Part shown: one piece after another, positions 7,311 to 15,221 of the stretch | Layout: each line of letters begins with the position of its first letter | Position numbering within the stretch: position 1 is the stretch's first letter | Assembly: GCA_020073525.1 (NCBI GenBank) | Contig: JAIQFA010000019.1 | Coordinates: 1-64,000 of the forward strand | Length of the DNA: 64,000 nucleotides | From: Terriglobia bacterium | GTDB taxonomy: Bacteria; Acidobacteriota; Terriglobia; Terriglobales; Acidobacteriaceae | Direction: 5' to 3' | Position numbers and translations under genes: made by a program | Notes under the pieces: generated by a model | What the model saw: the letters and a program-made list of their open reading frames with translations, nothing else | Told to the model about the DNA's origin: nothing | Database searches by the model: none

Positions 7311-8318
7311 ATGGTTCGCTTTGGTATTGCAGGTTTCGGATTGCACGCCGTGCGGCGGCTAATGCCGGGCTTCGCCCTGGCGCAGAATTGCAAGGTAGTC
7401 GCCCTTTCTCGCCGAGACCCCAACAAGGCACGCGAGGCGGCCGCGAAGTATGCGATCCCCCATGTCTTCGCTTCCACCGAAGAACTCAGCCGCAGCCCGG
7501 AAGTCGACGCGGTGCTGGTCACCACTCCGAATGCTTGCCACCTGCAGGACGTCCTCACCGCGGTTGCCGCCGGCAAGCCGGTACTGTGCGAGAAACCGAT
7601 GGGGATGAACGCGGAGGAATGCGGCCAGATGGTCAACGCGGCGCGCAACGCGGGCGTTCTCCTCGGCGTGGCCCAGGTCTTTCGCTTTGAAGAAAGCACG
7701 GCGAGATTTCGCCAGCGCATCGCTGCCGGCGACATTGGCCGCCCCATCTTTGCGCGGGCCGAATTCTCCTATCCTGCTACGCACCATGCGCGCACCTGGA
7801 TTAACAATCGCTCGATCGCGGGCGGCGGCCCCATCGCCGACGTGGGCGTTCATTGCATCGATGCCTTGCGGTACATCCTGCAGGACGAGCCGCGGCTCGT
7901 GACCGCTGTCGGTCATGGGGATGCGCAGTCGGGCGACGTGGAAGCGGCGGCCGTGCTGACGCTGGAGTTTCAGCGAGGCACACTGGCCACGGTGCTGGTC
8001 TCAACTCGAGCGCAGTATCGCACACCGCTGGAGATTGTCGGCGAAGCTGGAGTGCTCCGAGCCGATGATGCGCTGAATGTGGAACGGCCGATCAGCCTGG
8101 AACTGTGGCGCGAAGGACGACGTGTTGCGGAAGAAACCGTTTCCAACCAACTTGCTTATGCGAGGCAGGTCGATGCTTTCGCGTTCGCAGTCGAAGGCCG
8201 GGAGGCATATCCGGTGCCTGGCCTCGAAGGCTGGCGGAACCAGTTGATTCTGGACGCGGCCTATCGCAGCCTTTCCTCGGGAAAGAGCGAGCCAGTTCCG
8301 GTGTTGGCTGCAAATTAA
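7311..8318 (+). CDS. Gfo/Idh/MocA family oxidoreductase
   Basis: A 335-residue NAD(P)-dependent oxidoreductase. The N-terminal Rossmann fold begins FGIAGFGLHAVRRLMPGF (slightly unusual, lacking a third Gly of GxGxxG). The family's EKP motif is present (VLCEKPMGMN, about residue 97), and the C-terminal alpha/beta domain carries GGGPIADVGVHCIDALRYI with the conserved GxHxxD. The substrate is likely a sugar, inositol or related polyol; it cannot be told from sequence. It starts 22 bases after the permease stop, so the two may be one transcript. A hairpin (8322-8351) follows the stop. Confidence 0.9.
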   Translation: MVRFGIAGFGLHAVRRLMPGFALAQNCKVVALSRRDPNKAREAAAKYAIPHVFASTEELSRSPEVDAVLVTTPNACHLQDVLTAVAAGKPVLCEKPMGMNAEECGQMVNAARNAGVLLGVAQVFRFEESTARFRQRIAAGDIGRPIFARAEFSYPATHHARTWINNRSIAGGGPIADVGVHCIDALRYILQDEPRLVTAVGHGDAQSGDVEAAAVLTLEFQRGTLATVLVSTRAQYRTPLEIVGEAGVLRADDALNVERPISLELWREGRRVAEETVSNQLAYARQVDAFAFAVEGREAYPVPGLEGWRNQLILDAAYRSLSSGKSEPVPVLAAN

Positions 8319-8859
8319 GGAGCGTCCCGGATCCAAAGGACCACGGGACGCCCGAACAGCCCTCCCCCAGAACTGCTCACCCCAACGATACGGCAGTCCG
8401 GTTTGGAAACGGAATCCCACTGCTGAGCAGTCAAATGGCACCAACGGGCCACTTGCCAAAAGCCGTGACAGTGCTAGTATGGGTAATCTTGCGGCTGGTT
8501 ACCAGTCGCACACGGTTCTGGAAGCGGTCCCCCCCTGGCTTTTAAGCTTCGTTCTCGCAGCGGGGCTCCCTGCCGATTCCGAACCTCCAAGCTGTTTCTT
8601 TCGCAGTTTGGGCTTGCCAACTGGACGTCGTTTCCGGAAGGTGTGGGGTAAAGCGAATTGTTGCTAGTGTGCAGCAGATTGCATTCACGGGTGTGGAGCA
8701 GCTACAAAAGATGGATGTATGCTGTTGACAACAAAGAGCGAAAACCCAAACGTAGTTTTGGAACGACAAATGCACTATACGACCTAGGCGACCTATACCT
8801 TGGACTGCGAATTCCAAGGTGAAACAGGGTAAAAGAAAATATTTGGGAGGGATTTAAAA
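8319..8859. other. 541-base intergenic region with two hairpins
   Basis: No supported gene. Right after the oxidoreductase stop, GCGTCCCG (8322-8329) pairs with CGGGACGC (8344-8351) around 14 bases, a possible terminator stem without a T-run. Shortly before the PEP-CTERM gene, ACCTTGG (8797-8803) pairs with CCAAGGT (8814-8820) in what would be its leader. A TTGACA hexamer at 8725-8730 has no convincing -10 partner. A 62-codon open frame at 8479-8667 has no family features and is not called. Confidence 0.5.
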
Positions 8860-9465
8860 ATGAGGCGAGTGGTAGTTTTGGCATTACTGGCATTGGCGCT
8901 GCCGATGGCCGCTTGGGCGGACGGTATCGTTCTCACGAACCAATTTGGCAGTATTTCGATCTCAAACGCTGGCGTCATTTCGACACAATCACAACTGACG
9001 AGTTTTAACGGCCTTGTCGCTCCCGCAGGACACTCGCTGGGTTCGGTCAGCTTCTCGACTGGAGCCTTGGTAAGCGGTTCGATCTCGGGCGGCGGAGTGT
9101 TTTCGGCAACGGGTTCGTCCTTTGTTGTGATTGGCAAGGGGAATTATGGAGAGCCCAAGGGCACGATCTTTAGCGGCGCTTTCGTCGGTCCGATCACTTG
9201 GACACTCACAAGCCCCCCGGGAGCGAAGAATCTGACCTACACTCTCAGCGGGACGATCCAAGGCATGCTGTATAACGGACGTATCGCCAGCGGAACAACC
9301 ACCCAGAACATCTTTACCATTCAGGGGCAGCTTAATAACGGTGTCGGCCACATCCGTGTTGGTAGCACGAACCTCACCGTACCGGAACCTGGAACCTTGG
9401 GTCTGCTCGGAACCGGGCTGGTGGGTATTGCTGGAATGTTCCGTCGCAAACTGATCGGCAGATAA
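8860..9465 (+). CDS. PEP-CTERM sorting domain protein
   Basis: A 201-residue exported protein. The signal peptide is MRRVVVLALLALALPMAAWA. The mature part is rich in Gly, Ser and Thr with a beta-strand character. The C-terminus has the complete PEP-CTERM tripartite signal: VPEPGTLGLLGTG, a hydrophobic helix and a basic end (RRKLIGR). Such proteins are cut and anchored by an exosortase, usually in exopolysaccharide-producing Gram-negatives; no exosortase lies in this window. A good ribosome site (GGGAGGG) precedes the ATG, and a strong intrinsic terminator follows. It is monocistronic. Confidence 0.9.
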   Translation: MRRVVVLALLALALPMAAWADGIVLTNQFGSISISNAGVISTQSQLTSFNGLVAPAGHSLGSVSFSTGALVSGSISGGGVFSATGSSFVVIGKGNYGEPKGTIFSGAFVGPITWTLTSPPGAKNLTYTLSGTIQGMLYNGRIASGTTTQNIFTIQGQLNNGVGHIRVGSTNLTVPEPGTLGLLGTGLVGIAGMFRRKLIGR

Positions 9466-9501
9466 CTTAGATTTCGGTTCGCCCAGAACACTCAACTCAT
9501 G

Positions 9502-9528
9502 GCCCCGCCCCAAGGCGGGGCTTTTGAT
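9502..9528 (+). terminator. Rho-independent terminator after the PEP-CTERM gene
   Basis: Perfect 8-bp stem GCCCCGCC (9502-9509) / GGCGGGGC (9514-9521), loop CCAA, followed directly by TTTT. It sits 36 bases after the stop of the PEP-CTERM gene and is the clearest intrinsic terminator in the window. Confidence 0.88.
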
Positions 9529-9722
9529 TTGGGCGACAGCGAATTGCTCAACTGCCGTAGTTTCCCTTCCCAACGGGATTCCGTCACCTACCTCTATGTG
9601 CCTGCATGAGGCAACGCCCGAGAGGCCGATATTCCCATTGTTGTTACTGCGGTAACGGTTCCGAATGGCTTTGCCGTTGACCTAGACGTGCTCCAAACCT
9701 AGAGTCAGGCGCAGGGGGTAGT

Positions 9723-9983
9723 ATGAAGGATATCCATGAGGTTTTGCGCCGCAAGCAGGCGCAGTACACGCAACTGGGAAAACAGATCGAAATGCTCCAG
9801 CAAGCGGCCGAGAAACTGCGCGAGGTCGCACCATTGCTCGCCGAAACTGACGTTGAGGACGATAGCGCAGTGCTGGCGGAAGTGGACGATGAAAACTCCA
9901 ACGCGATGGCAGCCAAGGCCAGCGCTCAATCCTCGCCGGCCGCGTCCAAGTCCGGGCGCAGCACAACTCCGCGCTGGCCGTAG
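9723..9983 (+). CDS. Small coiled-coil hypothetical protein
   Basis: An 86-residue protein. Residues 1-40 (MKDIHEVLRRKQAQYTQLGK onward) form a heptad-like amphipathic helix, followed by an acidic stretch and a Ser/Ala-rich tail. A purine-rich GGGGG ribosome site lies a few bases before the ATG. I recognise no family; short proteins of this build are common in Acidobacteriota. It is 46 bases upstream of the receiver-PilZ gene in the same direction and probably co-transcribed with it, so it may be its partner. Confidence 0.6.
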   Translation: MKDIHEVLRRKQAQYTQLGKQIEMLQQAAEKLREVAPLLAETDVEDDSAVLAEVDDENSNAMAAKASAQSSPAASKSGRSTTPRWP

Positions 9984-10029
9984 AAGCCTGTATTAGGGGC
10001 GAAGCGCGAGGCGGGAGGGGTTCGGTTCC

Positions 10030-11163
10030 ATGATATTGCAGGCATTGCTGGTGTCCAAGGATGACCTGACAGCGGAAACGCTGATACAGGTTCTGGCGCA
10101 GTTCGGAGTCGCTGTCGATCGCTCGAATGCGGCCGATGTCGCCGTGGCGCGATTGGCGGAAGAGCGCTTCGACCAGGTCATCGTCGACTTCGATGATCCG
10201 GAAGCGGCGTCCCTGGTGCTCGAGGCCTGCCGCCGTCTCAACGGCCCTGACCGTCATCCTCCTGTTACCGTTGCCCTGCTGCAGGATGCTTCCCAAATCC
10301 GCTCCATTCTCGGCGCGGGAGCTCACTTCATTCTTACCAAGCCCGTCGCACCCGAACAAGCTCAAAACACCTTACGTGCTGCCACGGCGCTGCTGAAGCG
10401 CGAGCGGCGGCAATCGTTGCGGGTTGCAGTCCAAGCGGCGGTTTCGATTCATATCGACGAGAATACCGTGGAAGGCATTATGCTCGACCTGAGCACGGGC
10501 GGCATGGATGTGCTGGCGGCCAAGCCGCTTCCATCCACAGCCATGGTTCGCGTCTCTTTTGAGCTGCCCGACGGTGGTGCGGGAATCGAAGGTGATGCGG
10601 AAGTTGCCTGGAGTACCGCCAACGGTCAAACTGGCTTCCGCTTTCTCGACATGGACGCCAAGATGCGCGAGCAAATGAGCGAGTGGCTCGCGGCTCGTTC
10701 CCACGATGCTTTACCCGAAGAACCGGATGCGGTCAGTCAATGTAAACTCACCGACCTCAGTCTGGGCGGCTGCTATGTGGAGACCGAAGCACCCTTCCCG
10801 CAGTCCTCGGCAGTTGACCTGTGCCTGCGCGCCGCCGGGTTGGAGATCCATACGGAAGGTTTGGTCCGGGTCATGCACCCCGGACACGGCATGGGCATTG
10901 AGTTCCCTGCCCGCACCGAAGAGCAGCGCAAGAGCGTTGGGGAGTTCATTGAGTTCCTCACCGGCCAGCCCGGCGCCACTCCTCAACTGGAGACTTCTCC
11001 TCGTTCTCTCGTCGCCAACGCGGTCGATCTAGGCCAGACCGGCAACACGGCCGACGCTGACGATCCGCTTCTGGAATTACTGCGAACCGGCAACTCGCTG
11101 GATGAAGAGGCATTCCTCGCCGAACTGCACCGCCAGCGAACTCCGGCGAACGCCGCACAGTAA
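10030..11163 (+). CDS. Receiver-like protein with two PilZ domains
   Basis: A 377-residue protein. Residues 1-120 fold like a response-regulator receiver (LLVSKDDLTAETLIQVL at the start, VIVDFDD around D53-D56, and LTKP with K104). The first PilZ domain begins at about residue 126 with RRQSLR (the RxxxR c-di-GMP motif) and DLSTGG at 153-158. A second PilZ domain follows at about residue 238 with TDLSLGG but without a clear RxxxR. The last 60 residues look disordered. PilZ domains bind cyclic di-GMP, so this is probably a c-di-GMP effector that also reads a receiver input. The gene has a good GGGAGGGG ribosome site. The receiver may be degenerate because the expected DD pair near residue 10 is shifted. 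Confidence 0.8.
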   Translation: MILQALLVSKDDLTAETLIQVLAQFGVAVDRSNAADVAVARLAEERFDQVIVDFDDPEAASLVLEACRRLNGPDRHPPVTVALLQDASQIRSILGAGAHFILTKPVAPEQAQNTLRAATALLKRERRQSLRVAVQAAVSIHIDENTVEGIMLDLSTGGMDVLAAKPLPSTAMVRVSFELPDGGAGIEGDAEVAWSTANGQTGFRFLDMDAKMREQMSEWLAARSHDALPEEPDAVSQCKLTDLSLGGCYVETEAPFPQSSAVDLCLRAAGLEIHTEGLVRVMHPGHGMGIEFPARTEEQRKSVGEFIEFLTGQPGATPQLETSPRSLVANAVDLGQTGNTADADDPLLELLRTGNSLDEEAFLAELHRQRTPANAAQ

Positions 11164-11469
11164 TCGCCCGCTAATCGCAGCCAGCTTGCCAGCATCGCTG
11201 ATATCCCCCCCCAAAAAAAACGGGAACCAGACCGACACCCCGTCTTTGGCGTCGGCCCAGCTCCCGGTGGTCTGTTCCACCTCGTTGACCGCAGATTAAC
11301 TCGACACGCCTTCCAAATGATTTCGCTTCGGTTAATTTTTTGAGAATTTTTCTGATGCACTAGAATTGCTCTGGCTGTAGAGACCGGGCTTGCCCCGTCT
11401 CTGGTGGATGGCGCGGGAGACGCGGCAAGCCGCGTCTCTACGAAAACGTCTCCTAAAGGTTCAATTCAA
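11164..11469. other. Intergenic region with hairpin and family B palindrome
   Basis: After the PilZ gene there is a C-run and A-run (11204-11219), then a compound stem within 11222-11277 (CCGAC 11232-11236 pairs with GTCGG 11251-11255; flanking CAGACC/GGTCTG also pair), possibly a terminator. The rest is AT-richer DNA followed by the family B palindrome at 11377-11441. Confidence 0.4.
11377..11441. repeat. Dispersed inverted repeat, family B, copy 2
   Basis: Left arm GTAGAGACCGGGCTTGCCCC from 11377, right arm GAGACGCGGCAAGCCGCGTC to 11441, outer ends GTAGAG/CTCTAC complementary. It overlaps the most upstream possible start (ATG 11404) of the following gene. Confidence 0.85.
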
Positions 11470-13326
11470 TTGCCCAGACGTCGGATCTCGTGCGGGTTGG
11501 TGCTGGCTGGCGCATGTCTGCTGGCCATCACCCCGTTTTTCTGGTGCGGCAGTCCTTCTGGACATGACTTCGAATTCCACATGTTCTCGTGGATGGATGT
11601 CCTCGGCCAATGGAAGCACGGCATCGTCTATCCGCGGTGGGCGGCGTCAGCGCACTGGGGATACGGCGAGGCTCGCTTCCTGTTCTATCCCCCGGCTTCC
11701 TGGACTCTAGGCGCCGCACTGGGCGCGACTCTGCCCTGGAAGATGGTACCGGGCGCGTATTGCTGGATCGTCCTCACGCTTGCCGCAGCAGCCATGTACC
11801 GGCTCGCCCGCAAGTGGCTTCCCGTGCCGGACGCGTTGTTCGCCGCCGTGTTCTATGCCTTGAATCCCTACCACCTGTTAATCGTGTATTGGCGGAGCGC
11901 GTATGCCGAACTGCTGGCTGCGGTCTTGCTGCCGTGTGTGCTGCTTGGTCTACTGCGACTGAACCCAGCCCCTAAAGGGGCGCTTAATGTCGAAGGACTT
12001 GCGGTATCGCTAAAACGATACCCTGATACGACGCGAGAGAGTGATACAAAACCGGGGGTTTTAGCAAACTGTTTGGGCGCTGAGAGCAACTCCGGCCCGG
12101 TTCTTCCCCGCACGTCGCGCCCCATCCTGTGGTTGAGCCTCACCCTGGCCGCTGCATGGCTCACGAACGAGCCGGCGGCGTTGATGGTTCATTACTCAAC
12201 GGTCGCGCTGGCATTGCTCTTGGCCTCGCGTCAGCTCGCCAGCGAACGATCATGGAGTCCACAGATCTGGCGTCCGCTGATCCGCACGGCGCTGGCGATC
12301 CTCCTTGGAGCTGGACTGGCGTCGTTCTATCTGCTTCCGGCGATCTACGAGCAGGGATGGGTCAACCTCGGCGAAGTGCTATCGCCCGGGGTCCGGCCGC
12401 AGGATAATTTTCTTTTCACCACCATTGCCGATCCCGATCACAACCGCTTCAATCTTCTGGTTTCGAGCTTGGCCCTTGCCGAAATCGTCGCCCTCGCTTT
12501 CGCGATCTGGTTCGCCCGCAACCGTCAGTACCAACGCGAGAGCGTGGTGGCCTCTGACCAAGGCGGCGGGATGCTACTCTCCGCTTGGGGCGCCGGCTCC
12601 GCGATCCTCATGCTTTCCGTAAGCAATTTGCTCTGGCAGTTCTTGCCGAAGCTCCGGTTCGTGCAACTTCCCTTCCGGTGGCTGCTGTGCCTGAACGTCG
12701 CTTTGGCCATGCTTCTGGCCATGGCCGCCAAACGCTGGACCTCCCGCCTGCTTGTGTCTGCTGTCCTGCTTGCCGCTCTTATCCTCGCCGGCCATCGAAT
12801 CCAGAGGCCTTGGTGGGACGCCGCCCCTGACATTCGCCAGATGAGCAATGCCGTCGCCGACGGCACCGGCTATGAAGGTACAGACGAATACGTTCCAGCC
12901 GGAGCCGACCCCTACGAACTCAAGAAGAATCTTCCGCTCGTCAGCGACGACACAGGAGGTCCGGTTCGGAGCGAGATACTCGCTTGGGGACCGACGGAAA
13001 AGCATTTCAGGATCCACGGCGCCACAGCGCAGAATTTGACCATTCGGCTCTTCAATTACCCTGCGTGGCACGTCGTCGTGAACGGCAAAGCCGCCAAAAC
13101 GCAAACCGCCGATGTCACCGGCCTGATGGTGATTCCGATGGGCGCTGGAGACAGCGATGTGCAAATCCATTTCGTGAGGACCATCGATCGATTCGTCGGC
13201 AACCTCGTCTCGCTGATCAGCCTCTTTGTGCTGGTTGTGGTCTGGATCAGACCCGCGTGGTTCTCGCTCGCCGTGCCGGGACGAATGCGTCCGGGGCTAC
13301 ACGTGAAACAAGAGAACTGCGCATGA
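11470..13326 (+). CDS. PTPS-related multi-pass membrane protein
   Basis: A protein of 618 residues from TTG 11470, an inner-membrane protein with about 10-12 hydrophobic helices and a C-terminal soluble beta-rich part. The early loop PSGHDFEFHMFSWMDVLGQ with GIVYPRW is the hallmark of membrane proteins annotated as 6-pyruvoyl-tetrahydropterin-synthase-related (PF10131-like), which resemble GT-C glycosyltransferases with acidic residues in the first loop. An ATG at 11404 is also in frame, but those 22 codons lie inside a dispersed palindrome, so TTG 11470 with AAAGG upstream is preferred. Codons for about residues 167-215 run through a hairpin-rich segment (11968-12070) that looks inserted. 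It overlaps rdgB by four bases (ATGA). Confidence 0.7.
   Translation: MPRRRISCGLVLAGACLLAITPFFWCGSPSGHDFEFHMFSWMDVLGQWKHGIVYPRWAASAHWGYGEARFLFYPPASWTLGAALGATLPWKMVPGAYCWIVLTLAAAAMYRLARKWLPVPDALFAAVFYALNPYHLLIVYWRSAYAELLAAVLLPCVLLGLLRLNPAPKGALNVEGLAVSLKRYPDTTRESDTKPGVLANCLGAESNSGPVLPRTSRPILWLSLTLAAAWLTNEPAALMVHYSTVALALLLASRQLASERSWSPQIWRPLIRTALAILLGAGLASFYLLPAIYEQGWVNLGEVLSPGVRPQDNFLFTTIADPDHNRFNLLVSSLALAEIVALAFAIWFARNRQYQRESVVASDQGGGMLLSAWGAGSAILMLSVSNLLWQFLPKLRFVQLPFRWLLCLNVALAMLLAMAAKRWTSRLLVSAVLLAALILAGHRIQRPWWDAAPDIRQMSNAVADGTGYEGTDEYVPAGADPYELKKNLPLVSDDTGGPVRSEILAWGPTEKHFRIHGATAQNLTIRLFNYPAWHVVVNGKAAKTQTADVTGLMVIPMGAGDSDVQIHFVRTIDRFVGNLVSLISLFVLVVVWIRPAWFSLAVPGRMRPGLHVKQENCA
11968..12022. 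repeat. Two perfect hairpins inside the membrane protein gene
   Basis: GCCCC (11968-11972) pairs with GGGGC (11977-11981) around TAAA, and GGTATCG (12003-12009) pairs with CGATACC (12016-12022) around six bases. Both lie in a segment coding a hydrophilic stretch that interrupts the hydrophobic pattern of the protein. The arrangement resembles intergenic palindromic repeats rather than ordinary codon choice. Confidence 0.55.
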
Positions 13327-13958
13327 CACCACACACCGTTCTGATCGCGACCTCGAACGCCGGCAAGCTTCGCGATTTCGCCGGCGCTGCCGCCACCTTC
13401 GGCGTCACGATCGCTGGCATCCCGCACTTTGCTTCTCTTCCGCAGGTTGTCGAAGACGGAACCACTTTCGAGGAAAACGCCCGCAAGAAAGCCGAGGCCT
13501 ACAGCCGGTCTGTTCCCGGCGAACTAGTTCTAGCCGACGACTCCGGCCTGGAAATTGACGCGCTTGGTGGAGCGCCCGGTGTTCATTCTGCGCGCTATGC
13601 TGCCGACGAGCCACACACGGCGGAGTGCAACACGGAGGATGAAGCCAACAACGCGCGCGTGCTTCGCGAACTGGCCAACGTGGCTGCGGAAAGGCGCACT
13701 GCGCGATTCGTATGTGTGCTAGCCGTAGCTCGCGACGGACACACGCTTCACACTTTCCGGGGCACGGCGGAAGGCGTCATTCTGAACACACCGCGAGGCC
13801 ACAACGGATTCGGATATGATCCACTGTTCTACTTCCCGCAAATCGGCAAGACTTTTGCCGAGCTGAGCGCGGAAGAAAAATCGCTCTACAGCCATCGTGG
13901 TGCGGCGTTCCGAGCATTCCTGTCATGGTATCGGAGCACCAACGATCAAAACCTTTAA
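13323..13958 (+). CDS. rdgB: RdgB/HAM1 non-canonical purine NTP pyrophosphatase
   Basis: A 211-residue enzyme that hydrolyses dITP, ITP and XTP to the monophosphate and pyrophosphate, keeping deaminated purines out of DNA and RNA. Family marks in order: IATSNAGKLRDF at the N-terminus, TFEENARKKAEAYS, LADDSGLEIDALGGAPGVHSARYA (catalytic Asp in DDSG), GFGYDPLF and SHRGAAF. The start ATG overlaps the stop of the membrane protein gene (ATGA), implying translational coupling. Length is typical (about 200). Confidence 0.96.
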   Translation: MTPHTVLIATSNAGKLRDFAGAAATFGVTIAGIPHFASLPQVVEDGTTFEENARKKAEAYSRSVPGELVLADDSGLEIDALGGAPGVHSARYAADEPHTAECNTEDEANNARVLRELANVAAERRTARFVCVLAVARDGHTLHTFRGTAEGVILNTPRGHNGFGYDPLFYFPQIGKTFAELSAEEKSLYSHRGAAFRAFLSWYRSTNDQNL

Positions 13959-14078
13959 CCGCAGAGAGCGCGGAGATCGCAGAGAACTTCAATGCCAGAA
14001 AGTCTGCGTGCAGCGAGCGTCGCATCTCGGGCGTTGTTTTCTTGATTTTCCTCTGAGCACTCAGCGATCTCTGCGGTT
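13957..14078. repeat. Dispersed inverted repeat, family A variant, copy 3
   Basis: Left arm AACCGCAGAGAGCGCGGAGA from 13957 and right arm CTCAGCGATCTCTGCGGTT ending 14078 are complementary at most positions, around a longer loop. The left arm overlaps the last bases of the rdgB stop codon. Confidence 0.65.
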
Positions 14079-14325
14079 CACCGTTCGAGGATAGTGGGTC
14101 GATTTGTGAAGCCGCTAACCACAAAGGCACACATAAGGAACGCCTGGAACCAAAAACCTTCGTGAGACTTCGTGCCCTCAGCAGTTCAGGGTTTTGTGCG
14201 TCGCATCGCGAAGCTGAGCCACTACCCGTTCGAGACTCTGCTGTTCGAGACTCTGCTTGACTTCCCTTCCCGCCGAAACCGATAATCATTAGTTTTCACC
14301 TTGGACCTTGTAAGGAGCCGTAATC
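13959..14325. other. 367-base gap between rdgB and sdhC made of repeats
   Basis: The gap is filled by the family A variant (13957-14078) and the composite repeat 14094-14198. The last 120 bases include GAGACTCTGCTGTTCGAGACTCTGC, a short tandem duplication of GTTCGAGACTCTGCT, and the sdhC ribosome site TAAGGAG. No gene is supported here; the sdh promoter must lie within or just after the repeats. Confidence 0.55.
14094..14198 (+). repeat. Composite repeat unit, copy 1 (partner at 61238-61360)
   Basis: About 105 bases running from GTGGGTCGATTTGTGAAGCC to TTCAGGGTTTTGTG. The same unit, in reverse orientation and slightly longer, lies at 61238-61360, where the complement reads GTGGGTCAATTTGCGAAACC at one end and TTCAGGGTTTTGTG at the other. 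The shared ends define the unit. It has internal arms related to family A, so it is likely a non-autonomous mobile repeat. Confidence 0.8.
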
Positions 14326-15060
14326 GTGGCGTCAACTGCCAGTTCCATCGCTCCCCGCATCAAATCGGGCGTCGCTCCATTGCGTGCCGGCGAAGGTACT
14401 TCGTTTCTGCTGCGCCGGCTGCATTCCCTCAGCGGCATCGTGCCTATCGGAGCGTTCCTCCTCGAACACTTCATCTCGAATGCTGAAGCCTTCAAAGGCC
14501 CCATCGCCTATGGCAAGCAAGTCGAGTTTCTGAACAGCCTGCCCGGCGTTTTTTTGCTCGAGCTTTTCTTCATCTGGATCCCGATCCTCTACCACGGCCT
14601 CTACGGCGTCTACATCTGGTATCGCGGCGACACGAATGTTGCGGACTACCCGTGGACTGGTAACTGGCTCTACACTTCGCAGCGCTGGACCGGCATCATC
14701 GCGCTCATCTACATGGTGCAGCATACCTACTACCTGCGCTTTACCGGCGTGCACCTGGCCACGCATCCCATGCAGTCCTTTGCGAAGGTTCAGGCGGAAT
14801 TCCAGAATCCGTGGATGGTCGCCTTCTACTCTATTGGCATCATCGCCGCGTCGTGGCATTTCAGCTACGGCTTGTGGCTCTTCGCCGCGAAGTGGGGCAT
14901 CACGATCGGGGAAAGAGCACGCCACCGCTTTGGCTACATTTGTCTCGCGCTTGCTCTCGGCTTGATTTTGCTCGGCGGGATCAGCATGAGGGGATTCTTC
15001 AAAACGCCGCCGCAGCCGCTGGACACGAGTTCGGGTTCGGAAAATATCGTGATGCGCTAG
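14326..15060 (+). CDS. sdhC: Succinate dehydrogenase cytochrome b558 subunit
   Basis: A 244-residue membrane anchor with five hydrophobic helices, the single-subunit diheme type (type B) that links SdhA and SdhB to the quinone pool, usually menaquinone. Likely heme-ligand histidines sit in RRLHSLSGIVP, LEHFISNA, YHGLYGVYIW and MVQHTYYLRF. The start is GTG at 14326 with TAAGGAG upstream. It is the first gene of sdhCAB; the gap to sdhA (161 bases) holds a dispersed palindrome. Confidence 0.93.
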   Translation: MASTASSIAPRIKSGVAPLRAGEGTSFLLRRLHSLSGIVPIGAFLLEHFISNAEAFKGPIAYGKQVEFLNSLPGVFLLELFFIWIPILYHGLYGVYIWYRGDTNVADYPWTGNWLYTSQRWTGIIALIYMVQHTYYLRFTGVHLATHPMQSFAKVQAEFQNPWMVAFYSIGIIAASWHFSYGLWLFAAKWGITIGERARHRFGYICLALALGLILLGGISMRGFFKTPPQPLDTSSGSENIVMR

Positions 15061-15111
15061 CCTCGGAAAAGCTCGACCCTGCGCTTGTTTCTTGGTTGCG
15101 CAGTTTTTTTT

Positions 15112-15176
15112 GGGTGGCGCAGCGCTTTAGCGCTGCGGTAACTGGATTATTTTGAATGCGGCTTTAGCCGCTGAGG
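15112..15176. repeat. Dispersed palindromic repeat, family C, copy 1
   Basis: GGGTGGCGCAGCGCTTTAGC followed by the complementary GCGCTGCGG, then GCGGCTTTAGCCGC, a second hairpin. The same two-hairpin block is at 23966-24032, also shortly upstream of a TCA-cycle gene (mdh). Here it is between sdhC and sdhA. It is preceded by a run of eight T. Confidence 0.85.
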
Positions 15177-15221
15177 TCACGAGACGCCCGGGCCCCGCCC
15201 GGCAGATCGGATTCATACAGA

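Noticed and set aside
8479..8667. 62-codon open frame between the oxidoreductase and the PEP-CTERM gene
   Set aside because: No ribosome site or family features, biased composition, and it overlaps the hairpin-rich gap. Likely chance.
8725..8760. TTGACA promoter of the PEP-CTERM gene
   Set aside because: No -10 hexamer at acceptable spacing.
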